Part shown: positions 33,635 to 45,711 of the stretch, in pieces
Numbering within the stretch: position 1 is the first letter of the stretch
How the letters are laid out: each line of letters begins with the position of its first letter
NCBI GenBank assembly: GCA_015680685.1
Contig: MNCI01035354.1
Location: forward strand, 605,043-669,042
Origin: Gnetum montanum
Taxonomy: Eukaryota > Streptophyta > Gnetopsida > Gnetales > Gnetaceae
Reading direction: 5' to 3'
Length of the DNA: 64,000 nt
Translations under genes and position numbers: made by a program
Notes under the pieces: generated by a model
Databases searched by the model: none
Told to the model about the DNA's origin: nothing
The model's input: only the letters and a program-made list of their open reading frames with translations

Positions 33635-34799
33635 AAGTTAAAAATATATATATTTTATTGACGAATGAACATGGTAATGCATAGCGTTATTTTAGAATAA
33701 TACTAGGAAATTAATGTAATGTAGATTCCTAGTTTATTTTGATGTTTAATTAGAGTTTTAAGTTATTAAATATTTAATTAATTAAAATATGTAAAAAGTT
33801 CAAAGTTGTCAAATTGCACTCAAATTTGGTGAACTAACTTAGTTTTATACCTACAGTATAGATCTACAATTAGTTTTTCAATTTGAGTCCTAGAGTTTGA
33901 GATTTTAATGTTAAACGATAAAAAAAATGCCTTATGAGACCATATTTTCCTTAATTCAATTAAAATATTAATTTCTAGCATAGTAGTTATGGCTTTGTGC
34001 TTGTTATGATTGGCTTAACATGTGTAAAATGTTGGATGTACTAAATGTTAGTTTCAATGATTTTCACTAGATAAATTATAGGAAATGTAGAAAATAGATA
34101 AAAGGCCAAAAGAGATTTAGAAATCCTCATAGCTTATTAAGAAAAAGTGACTTAGAAGACAAAAAGGTGGGGCCATAAGAAAGGTCAATGTAGGATGGCG
34201 AAGTATGTTTTATTGCATGTGACATCTATTTTTTTTAATATGCTAATTGTCCACTTTATAATTTGGTAAAGGGACAAAGGACTCATTTAATATGGATCAT
34301 GTGACTCTTGAATGTTGCCATTCTCACATATCCACCTCTTTATGAGAGTTTGCTTATCCAAATCAAGTAGCAATGATGCCATGAATAAAAACAAGATTTT
34401 TGGAGAATGAGTTGTTTAGTTTTTTGCTTATTGTGTAAATGTTTGCACACAAGTCTTTATCTAAGCCTTAGGGTCTCCTCCATCTTATAAATAAAGGAGT
34501 GTTTGCTCTCATTTTCACCTTTTGGCCAAGAGAGGGGAGATAATGTTAGCTTGATGGTGAGGAATAGTGGAGAGGGAGAGAGAGAGGAGATTGTGTGAGG
34601 CTGCTCCTACCTTCTCTTGGGCTAAGCTTTGAAGCTATCATAGTGATCTTTGTTGGGTTTGTGAAGGCATAAGAGGCCAAACTTATTGCTGTTGTTGAAG
34701 GCCTTTCTAACTAATTCTCGGGGCCTGTTTGGCTGATCCAAAAGATTGTTTTTCTCTAGTCTTGTGAAAGGATTTTGGTTGCATGTTGGACTTGCAGTT
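33635..34799. other. AT-rich intronic stretch
   Basis: No coding domain, repeat unit or RNA gene was recognised. Short GA-rich microsatellite near 34,573. Confidence 0.4.
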
Positions 34800-37000
34800 T
34801 GAAGATAATTTCTTGAGGTTACTAGCTGGATAACAACCCAAGCTTGAAGTGTCTTCTCCCTCCCCAAATTGGCTGAACTCAACTTTAGAGGTGTGTACTC
34901 CAAACCTTTGCTATATAGAAATTTTTGGTAGGTGTTTGTTATATTCGTTTGGATAAGTAAAGATTATATCATGAGGGAATGTAGGATTTTTTGTGAGTTG
35001 TGAGTCATGCATGGAGTTTTCCATGTCTTGGATCTGATTTTTGGCATGCATGTATTGGGCTTATGAATTAGCTTTTTTGTTGTGTCATGTGCACATGGTC
35101 TTTCATGCTTTTGTGATCATTTTTTTTAAAAACACCTTCATTGTTCTATCAAATGCTAGTGATTTCGTGTAGGCTACAAGGGCTTAGTTCTTAGAGGTGC
35201 TTGATGATGTTAGTCTCCACTGTTTTATCCAACCCTAGTGTTTTTCTTTTGTGGGCTACAAAATGCAGTAGGGTTGAAGGGACTTGGTGTATCAAAGATG
35301 GAAAGTGGATTAATAAATAAAAGGAATTATGCATATCGTTGATTTTTAGTATCTTTTGCATATTGGAAAGTGGAGTGCACATGTTCTGTTTTGTTGAACA
35401 TTTTGTGGTCAGCTTTTGAGGGGTTTTGAAGAGAATTGTCATGTCCCTATTCATTGTTAAATGGTCCTTTGTTCAAGCCTACATTTCTCTCAATGTGAAA
35501 ACATGAGAAGCTAGAAAAAAACCTTACTAATGAAGAATTTAAAAGTTTGACCCCATGTTAATCTATCATGGTAGTCAAGATTAGTACATACTAGATTTTA
35601 TTGTTTCCTTTCCTTTTCATTTAGCATAAGAGCATATGGAATTTTGCTACTTGTCTACTCCAAAAATCAGAATTCTAATTCTTTAATGATGACTATTCAT
35701 AGTATAAAGACTGTAACCCTTTTTTATGGTTATTATCTACTGTTTACTGCTTTTTTGATTTCATAAAATAATAATGATTATGATAAACATTCATCTTTAG
35801 AAGTCTATTCTCTGCCCTTTGTTTCTGTTTTTTTAGTAAAAGATATCAGAGACTGTCCATCCTCTGCTTCAGATATTCAGCCTAAGCAAATAGAAAACTT
35901 TTTTGGGCTGGTAATTTATTCCCCATGATTGTCCCTTTCAAACTAAAGAAATTCTAGAAACTGAAATTTCCCTTACATTAAAAGAGAACATTGTGAATTC
36001 CTGACTCTCATGAGTTGTGTTGATAAGTAGAATTTTAGATTTGCTCTAAGCTCTCATTTTCCCTTGTACTCAAATTTGATTGCCAAAAATTCAGGCCTGC
36101 TTTCATACTTTGTTTGCCAAATTTAGGATACTTGGAAATAGAGGGAAAGATTGGTTGATTTTCACATGAGAAGTAAACTTACATAACTCTCTCCATTGTA
36201 TGATGTGAGCTAGTTCTTATATGGCATTTAAGACATACTTGAGATGCATAGTTATCTTCTTTTAATTGTATGTTAAGGATAGTGGATCTTGGAAGCTTGA
36301 AAGCCTCCTTCGAGTAAGTCTTTTAGTGCATAATAAATGCTTTTGTACATTTTGTCATAGTTAGATTTTCCTTCATGCAAAGTCAAGTATTATTTATTTG
36401 TGCTTCAATATGCTAACCCTATTTATTTATAAGAAATTATATTCTTTTATTTGTGCAAAAAAAATAAAAAAAGTATGTGTGGTCATGTATATTTATTTAC
36501 TTTCCATAAAATAAACCCACATGAATTATGATTAGAAGCCCTCTGGGCCCTAGGATGAGCAATTCACCTAAATTTACAATTAGTAATTAGGTGGATAATG
36601 CATTTGATTGGTGTGCATTCTGTAAAGCATGTAGTATTTCTAATGATTATTAACTAATCATATTAAAAATAAAATATTTATCCCCATACCTTGAATGGAT
36701 GGGTTGCATTATTTATTTATTTTGCATATACCCTACCTTGGATGTGGAGATGAACACCACTATCTAACCTTACTCGTACATATGCTTACTTTGGTTTAAT
36801 ATCCTGAGCCATGGGACCCAAGAGGGTTGAGTTGCACAACACTTGAAGATTTTCAATGATGCAGATGCTGTTCATAAATATGTACCTATCTCATGTATGA
36901 TTCCTTGTCACCTATCTTGGGGGCATATTGAAGTGTAGTCCAAAAATGATATTTGAGTCAAGCCTTGTTTGTGTCACATAGAATCCAAAGATAACTTTGC
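34800..37000. repeat. Right arm of the diverged inverted repeat
   Basis: Matches the reverse complement of 23,450-25,570 at ordered landmarks (see that entry). The arms flank LINE C and the possible solo LTR at a distance of about 9 kb. Confidence 0.5.
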
Positions 37001-37459
37001 TCATGGTTAGATGGTGACTGAATTCTTTGAGTTGGATGGCCCTCAATATGGAAATGCAATGCCACACTGCATGGGCAAAGTTGTTGAAACCTATATGTTT
37101 TTTATTCCTACCATTGTTTGAAGCCATTATAGATTAAATAATCATTTTTGGCAAAAACATAGTGGAGGATTATATTTACACTCAGCCACAACCATTAGTG
37201 TTTCTTGTAAAACAAAACTTGAAACAAATGGGTCACACAAATGTTTGATGTTTTCTAGCTTCTTAAATAATGGGAAGTGTTAGCCCATCATCCTTAACTA
37301 TGCTAATCCTTAAGGTATCATATTACTACTAAAGATAGACGATATATGATTGATGCATCAATCCTTAGAATTAAGAGAAGTCAAAATGCCTCATCTCATC
37401 AACAACTTGTTATGTTTAATGAGGGAAGGAGGTGCTGAATTTTAGAGGGTTGTTATTAG

Positions 37460-37790
37460 GGGTCCTACACCTATCAACAATGACAAATTCTACGATTGGA
37501 AATGCAAATTAGCACAATGGATTAGTATAACGAAAACAAAATCAGCCACACATTTGAAGCCATCATGAAAGGTAAGCAATTGAAAGTAAGTCTCAAGCCC
37601 TTGCCAAACTCAGGCAAATGCTTAAGCAATTAATTCCATTACCCGTCATCTCAATTTATATGTGTGGTTGCTTTCAAGGTATTGCAAAGTTCATTAAACT
37701 TAGAAACATTTTCCAATCACCTAGAAATGTATGGAAAAGTCTAGTGGCTAATATTGTTGACATTGTTATCTATTCCAACTATCATTCCCT
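37460..37790 (+). repeat. Direct repeat flanking the LINE D region, left copy
   Basis: About 320 bp matching 44,880-45,190 in the same orientation, including CATCTCAATTTATATGTGTG and GTCTAGTGGCTAATATTGTT. With LINE D removed, the two copies would be about 1.7 kb apart, suggesting an older tandem duplication. Confidence 0.6.
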
Positions 37791-37919
37791 CAATGCCAAC
37801 ATGAGGAAAAAACTTGAGAATACACCACCTTAATTTAAATTCCATCTCAAAATTTGCATTCTTCAATTTCATGCCATATTTGAGATATATGTGCACAATA
37901 ATACATCTAGGCAACAAAT

Positions 37920-38435
37920 TCATAAGGATAATCCATTTTGCAAATTGTAATGATCCCACAAGAACAATATGTTATGTGAAATCAACAACAAACTTGCACA
38001 AATGTTCTGTCTTGCAAAAATAACAAAGAACACATAGAAACAACCTATCTTGCAAAGACATCAATGAACCTACAAGAATAACTTGTGCTGCAAAATTAGC
38101 AAAGAGCCTACAAGAACAACTTGTTTTGTGAACCCAACAATGATTTTGCAAGAACAATCCATATTGTGAACACAACAAAAAACTAGCAAGAACAAATCAT
38201 CTTGCAAACACAACAACAAACTTGCAAGAATAACTCATCTTGCAAACATAGCAACAAACCCACAAGACTGTGTCTTGTGAACATAACAATGAACTTAGCA
38301 ATGAATCCATAAGAACAACCCATCTTGCAAATATAGCAACTAACTCAACAACAAACCTATAAGAACAACTTGTCTTGTGATCATAGTAATGAACCTACAA
38401 TAACATCCCATCTTGCAATTAGCAAAAAACCTACA
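37920..38435 (+). repeat. Degenerate minisatellite (units about 35-40 bp)
   Basis: Repeated blocks like AACAAACTTGCAAGAACAAC with CATCTTGCAAACA spacers. A short continuation at 44,160-44,260 lies on the other side of LINE D, so the LINE inserted into the array. Confidence 0.6.
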
Positions 38436-38447
38436 AGAGAGCGTAGA

Positions 38448-39769
38448 ATGGGCAGAGGTAGTGAGGAGCGGAATGTGGGCAGCAATGGCAAGGATTGAAG
38501 TGCGGGAGGGTGGATGGGCAAGGGGCCACTTAACAACTACGGTGAGTTTGGGAGGGGAGATTGGGGGTGGGGGACTCTAGAGATGAGGGGGATGAGGGGA
38601 TGAAAGGTGAACCAAGGGGGGTGCGAGGTGTTGGAGAGGATGTTGCATCATGTGGGGTTTTGGGATGGAAGGCTTTGGTGGAGGACGATGATGTTGGCGG
38701 TGGTCTCACTAGTAGTTGGGTCTCAGGTATTGGTGGTATTGATTTCATCTCTCATTATGGAAGGATGTTGCAGCTACAAGTGTAGGGTCCATCACTAGAT
38801 GGATTGCGTACCATGGAGTTGAGTCTTATTGGAAAGTTCATCTCCTCCCAGGCTAGGCTGAGATTGGATTTAGTTAAGCATTGGGTTGTGGCCTTATGGG
38901 GGATGACTAATGTGCAAGTTAGATCGCTCATTGGGGATCTCCTACTCTTTGACTTTTAGAGTTTGGAGGAGTGGAATTGGGTTTTGTTGGGGGGATCATG
39001 GTTTTTCAGAGCCAAGGGTTTAGCCCTAACTCATTGGCATCTTGTTGTGCATAGGGATCCCAATCTCTTCTCAAGGGCCCTTGTTTGGATCAGGGTCTTA
39101 AGAGTGCCTTGAGAGCTTTGAATGGTTGATTTCCTAAAGATACTTGCAGGCCTCTTTGGTGAGTTCTTCTTCTTCGAGAAATTCATGGCATTAAAGGAAT
39201 GATTGGGTTACATGAGATTTTGCATTTGGAGATTGTTATCCCCTAATGATCTATTGTAAGAGGTCATTCTAGATCTCCCATATGGGCATGTGGAATATGA
39301 GAATGTCCCCTTGGACAAACAAACCTCGGTCTAGTAGGGAGCCCTTGTGTCTTGTGATATCTGTGGCAAGGGCAACCATGCCACAAAGGATTGTGGAGTT
39401 CATGTCAAGGCATCTAGGCCTAATAACAAAATAGATACAAATGGCTAGTTGCTGATGGGGAAAAAGGGTTGGGTTTGCCTAGTTGTTTCTTTGCCCAAAC
39501 CTATTACAGGGGGTTCCCAGTGCAAATCCAGTGTTGATGAGGAGGGGGACACCTCCCCTCTACCTCCTGCTTCTACCATTGCAAGTATTTCAATCATCTG
39601 CACACTGCCCCTTAGTGGGGATCTCCCACCTCTTGGGGGTTGGGTGTCAACGGTGCATGGCTTGACTCTGCTACCATTTGAGCTAGTCACTTGCAAGATC
39701 CTAATGGATGAGGATCAATGCTTTATGGTTTCCACAAGGTCCCTAAAGGTGAGTCGACCAATGGGATGA
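38448..39769 (+). pseudogene. LINE D ORF1 (DUF4283 plus CCHC knuckle)
   Basis: Starts MGRGSEERNVGSNGKD then stops. DUF4283 is visible from 38,813: MELSLIGKFISSQARLRLDL, GGSWFFRAKGLALTHW, DPNLFSRALVWIRVLRVP. The zinc knuckle CDICGKGNHATKDC lies at 39,353-39,394 and keeps all four ligands. The tail is Pro/Ser-rich. Several stops interrupt the frame. Alignable with LINE E and C ORF1 over the whole domain. Confidence 0.8.
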
Positions 39770-39861
39770 GAAACATAGAATAAAAAGACACAATAGGATA
39801 TTGATATGGGATCTCAAGCGACCCTCAAAGGGGTTTACAAAAAGAGGCCTACCAGTAGACC

Positions 39862-42800
39862 ATGAAGATCTTGTCATGGAATTGCAAGGGACATGGCACC
39901 CCTTACAAAAGAAATACCCTAAAAGAATTAGTGCAAGTTGAAGGTTGTGACGTGGTGTGCCTCTAGGAGACTAAGTTGCATACCATACATTATAACTCTC
40001 TGTGTTGGCAGGGGTGGTACTCTCATTTTGTGGATTGCTGTGGTAGGGTAGGGGGGTTGATCACCCTCTGTTGCACACATTATGATATCATTGATGAATT
40101 TTCTTGGAGCCTCATGGTGTTTCTACCATCGTAAGGAATTTGGATTATGAATTACTATGGCCCCTAGAATTGGGGCTAGCGGTTACAAGAGCTCTGCAAA
40201 ATTGTTGGGCATGTCCTAGACCCTTGTGCTTGGATGCCGATTAGAGACTTCGATTAGCATTGATATGCTTTGGGAAAGACTAGGGGGCTGGCCACGTCTC
40301 CCACACACCTTTTGATATTATTGATGAATCTTCTTGAAACCTCATGGTGTTTCCGCCACCACAAGGAATTTGTATTACGAAATACTATGGCCCCCAGAAT
40401 TGGGGCCAATGGTTATAGGAGCTTCACAAAATTATTGGGCATGTCCTCAAGCTTCACGTTTGGATGTTGATTGGAGACTTCAATTAGTGCCTGTATGCTT
40501 CGGAAAAGACTAGGGGAGACACCAAACCTCCTTCGAGGAGTCAGTAGTTCTTGTAATTCCTCCAAACCTTTGATTTGGTCGATGTTGATATTAAGGGTTG
40601 CCTTTTCACTTGGAGTAATAGAAGAAAAGGGCATGATCGGGTCATGTCCAGTATTGATAGGGCTTGCGTTAGTAGGGAAATTTCCTTCACCATAAGGTCT
40701 TTGTTATTGGCCACAATCAGCAGACATCAACTAGATAGACTAGGGTCTATTTTGTTTAGATTTGAATGGTCATGGTTGACAAAACATTGGCTATGTAAGT
40801 TGGTGATGGACATCTAGGGAGATTACCCCTTGCAGATTGACCCAAGGGATTTCTTGAAACAATGGCTTGCTCACCTCAAAAAGGAGATATGAAGCATGCA
40901 TATGTTAGACAAATATTCTTTTAGAGCTTCCTGTGTAGCATTGCAGTAAAGACTGCTTGATATCTAGGTCCAACAAGAAACTAGGGAAACACTTTAGGAA
41001 GAAGAGCACAAGGTCTTGGTTGTATTGCAATAGTGTTTGGAAGAAGAGCAATGCTAGAGAGAGAGAGATCATAGGTTCAGTGGCTTAGGGAGGACGATAG
41101 AAATACTGAGTTTTTTTTTTGTTTTTTTTTGTTTTTGCAATTGCTAAGGCTAACAATTAGTCAAAAAAGATTTATAACCTCTTGCCATCCCTTCAGGGTG
41201 GGGGTGTGCAAGGGGTGTGGGGGATCTCTGTCACGACACACACAACATTTCCCAAGAAGTGTAGAGGTATTGGTCTGAAATTTGGACGATGGAAGAATCC
41301 TCTCCTATCTTTGTCCAAATTCAAAAGGTTGTCAGGGAGGATGATAGCCTGAGGCTTCTTGCATCCATCACTTGGTAGGAATTATTTGATGTCATGGTCT
41401 TTCTTAAGAGTGCCAAGGCTCCAAGGCCAGATGGCTAGCCTATTGAGTTATTCCTAGATGCCTTCAACCTTATGTTGAAGTGGGGATAAGTCAAACATGA
41501 GATTAATTGCTCATGGATCGTACTCATCCCAAGGATCCCTCATGCCATTGAACCGGTGCACTTCAGATTCATTAGAGTGTGCAATATGCTACTAAGGTTG
41601 TTCACCAAAGTTTTGGTTAAACACCTTGAATCGCTAATGTTGTCCTTGCTTGCTTCCCACCAATATGGTTTTATCAAGGCTAGGTACATTAAGGATCGGA
41701 TTCTCTTCCTTTAGGAAGTGATGCATTCCATACAAAGAGCTAAATTCCTTGGTATGTGCATCAAACTTGATATTGTTAAACTTTATGATACAGTCTACTA
41801 GGGTGTCCTCTAGGACATTATGCTCATGAAGGGAATCAACTAAAAATTTGTTGATCTTTGGATTAATCTCCAGGCCATGAGGCCTACTTGTTTGACATCA
41901 ATGGGAGGTTGGAGGGTTTTTCCTCCCCTATAGGGGGCTACATCAAGGTGATCCTCTTTCTCCTTACCTTTTTATTATAGCCATGGACACCATGAATCTT
42001 TATTGCACGACTGAAGGGTTAAAGGACTACATATTTAAGGGGTTAACTACATCATTGAACATTATGCCAATGGCACAATTTTGATGACCCAAGTGGCAGT
42101 GCCACAAGTGTAGGCTATCAATAGGGCTCTTAGCAAGATGGCAAATGAAGTGAAACTTAATCGGGGAAAATCTGCAATTCACTTCTTCCATACTAAGGGG
42201 GTGGTTAAAAGTCAAGTTTGTCAGACCTTGGGGATCCTACAAGGTATGATGTAGGATTTATATTTGTGAGTGCCCATATTTGCTTGGAATAGGTAGCTAT
42301 CATGGACTTGATTGGTCCAAAAGCTTCAATTGCAAGTTGACCACTGTACCTTGCATTTTTTTGACTAGAAAAGGAAAGATTATATTGGTCACTTTGATCT
42401 TGTTTGATATTGCTATAGATATGCGGCCTTCGTTGTTGATCCTTTGAAGGGTGTCATCAACAAAGACCAAATAGTTTGAAACTTTATTTGCTCTGGAGGG
42501 AAAAGAGGTGAACGTATGCATCTAGTTTGTTGGGAGAAGGTGGCTAGATTGAGACTTGCGAGGGGTCTGAGGGTGTTGAGATTTGAGGATGCCATCCTTA
42601 TAGGGTGCCAAAGGGATTATGAATAGGTTCATGCAACATGATAGTTGTTAGCTACAATGGGTATGCATCCTTACAAACAAATACCAGCCTTGGATGATGA
42701 ACCCCAGAGACTCCCACATTTGGTGGAGCTTCTACAATCATGCACAAAGGATTGTCCAGTGAAGGCTAATGCATGCATAGCCATGTGAGGTCATTAGATA

Positions 42801-43990
42801 CAAATATCCCACTATACATGGTTGACGGTCTGCGTGGAAAGGGTGGTTGCTAGAAAAGCTTAAATGCTTCTTGTGGCTCCTGCTTCAAGGTGTGTTGCCC
42901 ATTCATGCCTTTCTCTAGGAGTGGGGCTTGTTAATTAATGTTAGTTGCCCCCTTTGTAACACTACCATGGAAATTGCATAGCACTTGCTCTACTTGTGCC
43001 CTTTCATGCTTGCTATTTGACAAGTTGTGGACATTCCTCTGCTACTGTAGTTGCATGGTGATTCTCAGGTAGTGGCTCTACTTTGGTGCATCTAGAAAGC
43101 ATGGAACAAGTGGGTGTTTTGGTTGGGGTTGCCTAGACCTCTAATGCAAATTGCATTGCATGCTTGCCACCTATGGAAAGAGGCCATTGTCACGATGGGG
43201 GTCAACCCCACTTACAAATTGAGCAGAGTCACCTTTCAAATTAACAAGGAGTTGTGGGACATGGTGGTGAGGGTGGGATGGGGTGACCTGCTACCACTAT
43301 TGTTGGGGGACTTGGACCTCATGGATGTCAAGTTTTACAAGCATTGGAGGGGTGATTGCACCATGTTCCATAGGGTTTACATTAACCCCACAAAGATTGC
43401 CATCGCAGGGTATTTGGGGGTGCATGCGACTGGGGAGGTGGTGTTGTTGACTGGGCAAGGGTTGGAAATCATTGAGGGGTTCTTTCAGGGGTTGGTGCTG
43501 AAGGTTGGCAACAAACATGTGCCAAAATCAATGTTGTTGCTACTTTGGTAGGAGGCAGTTGAGCTCGTGGAAAGGTATTTCATTCAATCTGGTAATGTTT
43601 AGAAACTTTAGGGGGCTCATTTTGCCTTTCTACAATGCATGCGGCTTGGGCAATAGGTAAACCTCCCAAAATTCTTCTTAGCTTTCCTTAAGAAGGAATG
43701 TAGGGGAGGCACTTTGGCCTTTTCTTAGCCCTTTGGAAGGCTACACAGCTGTTGGTGCTACCTCTAGCTAGGCCTTCCCCCTTTACAGTGGTATATGCAT
43801 AGTGGCAGCCTACGCTGGAGGGGGCTTCCTTCTCCTTTATGCTGAATGTGAGGGAAGTTGTGGTGAGGGCAGGGAATGGATCTGATTGGCAAGAGTTTGC
43901 AATAGACTAGCGACCAAGTTTTTATGAATTGCTTCTAGAAGCATAGGAAAATATCCGTAGGAAGCTACAATTGAAGTATAGGGGGGGAGG
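39862..43990 (+). pseudogene. LINE D ORF2: endonuclease, RT, zf-RVT and C-terminal extension
   Basis: Opens MKILSWNCKGHGTPYK, the classic plant L1 endonuclease start. IGDFN lies near 40,469-40,484 and FTWSNRRKGHDRV...IDRA at about 40,610-40,660. RT (about 41,390-42,240) has IVLIPRIP, HFRFIRVCNMLLRLFTK and a decayed YANG at 42,056-42,075 in place of YxDD. zf-RVT (about 42,840-43,010) has CPLCNTTMEIA; KAWNKWVF follows at about 43,090. Block 1 (43,150-43,400) and block 2 (ERYFIQSGN, about 43,570; HFAFLQCMRLG) are contiguous on one strand, showing the ancestral order. I do not see the J-like module after it. Confidence 0.8.
40079..40521 (+). repeat. Tandem duplication (about 225 bp) inside the LINE D endonuclease
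   Basis: The segment 40,079-40,291 is repeated at 40,308-40,521 with scattered mismatches, duplicating the stretch around ATGGCCCCTAGAATTGGGGC up to GACTAGGGG. The duplication lies within the endonuclease coding region and adds a second GDF-type motif. Divergence shows it is not recent. Confidence 0.75.
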
Positions 43991-44159
43991 GGGAGGGGGA
44001 GGGTGTGGGGGGCTTACCTCGTGAAAAATTTTGCCTAGTTATTATTGGGTTTCCTTCAAGGACTTTTGTTGCATGGGGGAGTTTCACCCTCTTTCCCATT
44101 GATTGTACATACTCAATTTTGACATTAATACATCTTGAACTTTTCTTTAAGAAAAATGA

Positions 44160-45630
44160 CAAACAAACCTCTAGGAGAAACTTGTTTTGCGAAAATAGGA
44201 ATGAACCTTGCAAGGACAATTTTTCTTGCAAAAATAGTAGCAAACCTATAGGAGAAACCATGGATCTCACTAATCCAACTACAATTTCTTTTGATCTACA
44301 ATCAAGAGCAAATACACTTAACATGACTTTTAATCACACTTAGCTATAAAGACATCAGAATAAGTCGAAACCACTAGTGTTGTTTGCTTGCCTCAATACC
44401 AAAGTACATCCTTCTCTTTTACTACCTATGCAACTATCATTGTTAGCAACTTCTGCAATGGTGGCCAGATTGCATACATCTATATTGCCAATAACTTCAT
44501 CACCATGTTGCAATCCTTGTATATCTCTTATTGCATTATCATTGTCAATGACCAAGTTGTTGTAAATCCCACTACAACAATGTTTTTCATTGCTACCCAC
44601 CATATAATTTCATATTCAATGCTACCAAAAACTATTGAAATTGTATTTTTGCAAAACTCTTGCTCACAAAATTTAAAAATCTGTGCATGTAGTTAATATC
44701 ATTACTATGACTAATGTCCTCATCACAATTGTATCTCACCTTGCCACTATGTAGAGGATGCTTGTTTATTGATGTGAAACATGTTTGCAACAAACCCTCA
44801 TAGATTAGTAATGAAGCTATCCTTCATATATACATAGCTTCATCACCAATGTTGAATCATGCAAGCTCCAATACTAGTTCTAGGGTCTATCAACAATAAC
44901 AAATTCTGTGATCAAAAACAAAAAATTAGCACAACAAAAACAAAACCAACCACACATTCAAAACCATCATGAAAGACAAGAAATTGAAAGTAAGTTTTGG
45001 GTGCCTACCAAACTTGGTCAAATTCATAGGCAGTCAATTTCATTACCCTTCATCTCAATTTATATATGTGGTTATTTTCAAGCTAATCTGAAGTTCATTG
45101 AGCCTAGACATATTTTTCCATCACCTAGAAACTTTGGAAAAGTCTAGTGGCTAATATTGTTGACATTGCTATCTATTTTAACAAAAACAAGAGCAAAACC
45201 TTTTCTACTTATAGGATGAAGAAGATCCCAAAGCTGAATTCCTCGATATTTTCCATCTCCCATTCCTTCTCCTAGTGTTCGTTGTTGTCCAGGTTCTTAG
45301 TCTGTTGCTGACTTCCTTGTGAGTTCTGACCATCTTCCCACAGTTTCCTCCAGGGAAGGAGTGCTGATAGCCTCTGCGCTAGTAACATCAAGTTGCTTTG
45401 GTTGTCTCTACTCTACTGGGTCTGGGCCGTCCTCCCACTATGGCAATTTTTCCTGGAATAGACCTTAGTGACATTCCTCTGCCCCAACATTTGCATCAAA
45501 GCCTAATGTCCATCCATGTGCCCACAAGGGAGAACCTTCCTTAACTTGTTGTCCCAAGGAGTAACAATCTCTTGTGTGGTCTTGCATAAGATAAAAATGT
45601 GGCCCAAGTGTCTAGTTGTGTCCATATTAA
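44160..45630. other. Intronic DNA right of LINE D
   Basis: Begins with a short continuation of the minisatellite (44,160-44,260). It also contains the right copy of the ~320-bp direct repeat (44,880-45,190). The remainder shows nothing recognisable; minor open frames are short and without domains. Confidence 0.45.
44880..45190 (+). repeat. Direct repeat flanking the LINE D region, right copy
   Basis: Partner of 37,460-37,790 with mismatches and small indels. Confidence 0.6.
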
Positions 45631-45685
45631 GCAATAATTGAAGGTGAATTCACCTTGGTGCCATGCTTGAGGCATTTAAGGTGAA
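45631..45685. repeat. 55-bp direct repeat, left of R1 copy 2
   Basis: Starts GCAATAATTGAAGGTGAATT and recurs at 47,755-47,809 with a few mismatches, bracketing R1 copy 2. Confidence 0.75.
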
Positions 45686-45711
45686 TTCACTTTGAAATGC
45701 TTGTGTGGAAA

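Larger units (their letters stand above)
38436..44157 (+). mobile_element. LINE D, near full-length L1-type element
   Basis: Plus-strand LINE with ORF1 (ATG at 38,448), ORF2 (ATG at 39,862), C-terminal extension and the family 3' tail (ATTAATACATCTTGAACTTT then CTTTAAGAAAAA). The ATG of ORF1 lies only about 12 bp after the minisatellite flank, like the very short leader in LINE C. The target sites lie in repetitive DNA, so a duplication (AAACCT followed by similar bases on both sides) is only tentative. Highly degraded. Confidence 0.75.

Noticed and set aside
43700-44157. J-like module at the end of LINE D
   Set aside because: No LRRH, HPN or HRxxLD pattern was found in three frames; the end is G-rich and decayed.
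38425-44175. Target-site duplication for LINE D
   Set aside because: AAACCT and similar bases occur on both sides, but the flanks are a minisatellite with AACCTACAAG units, so the match is not diagnostic.
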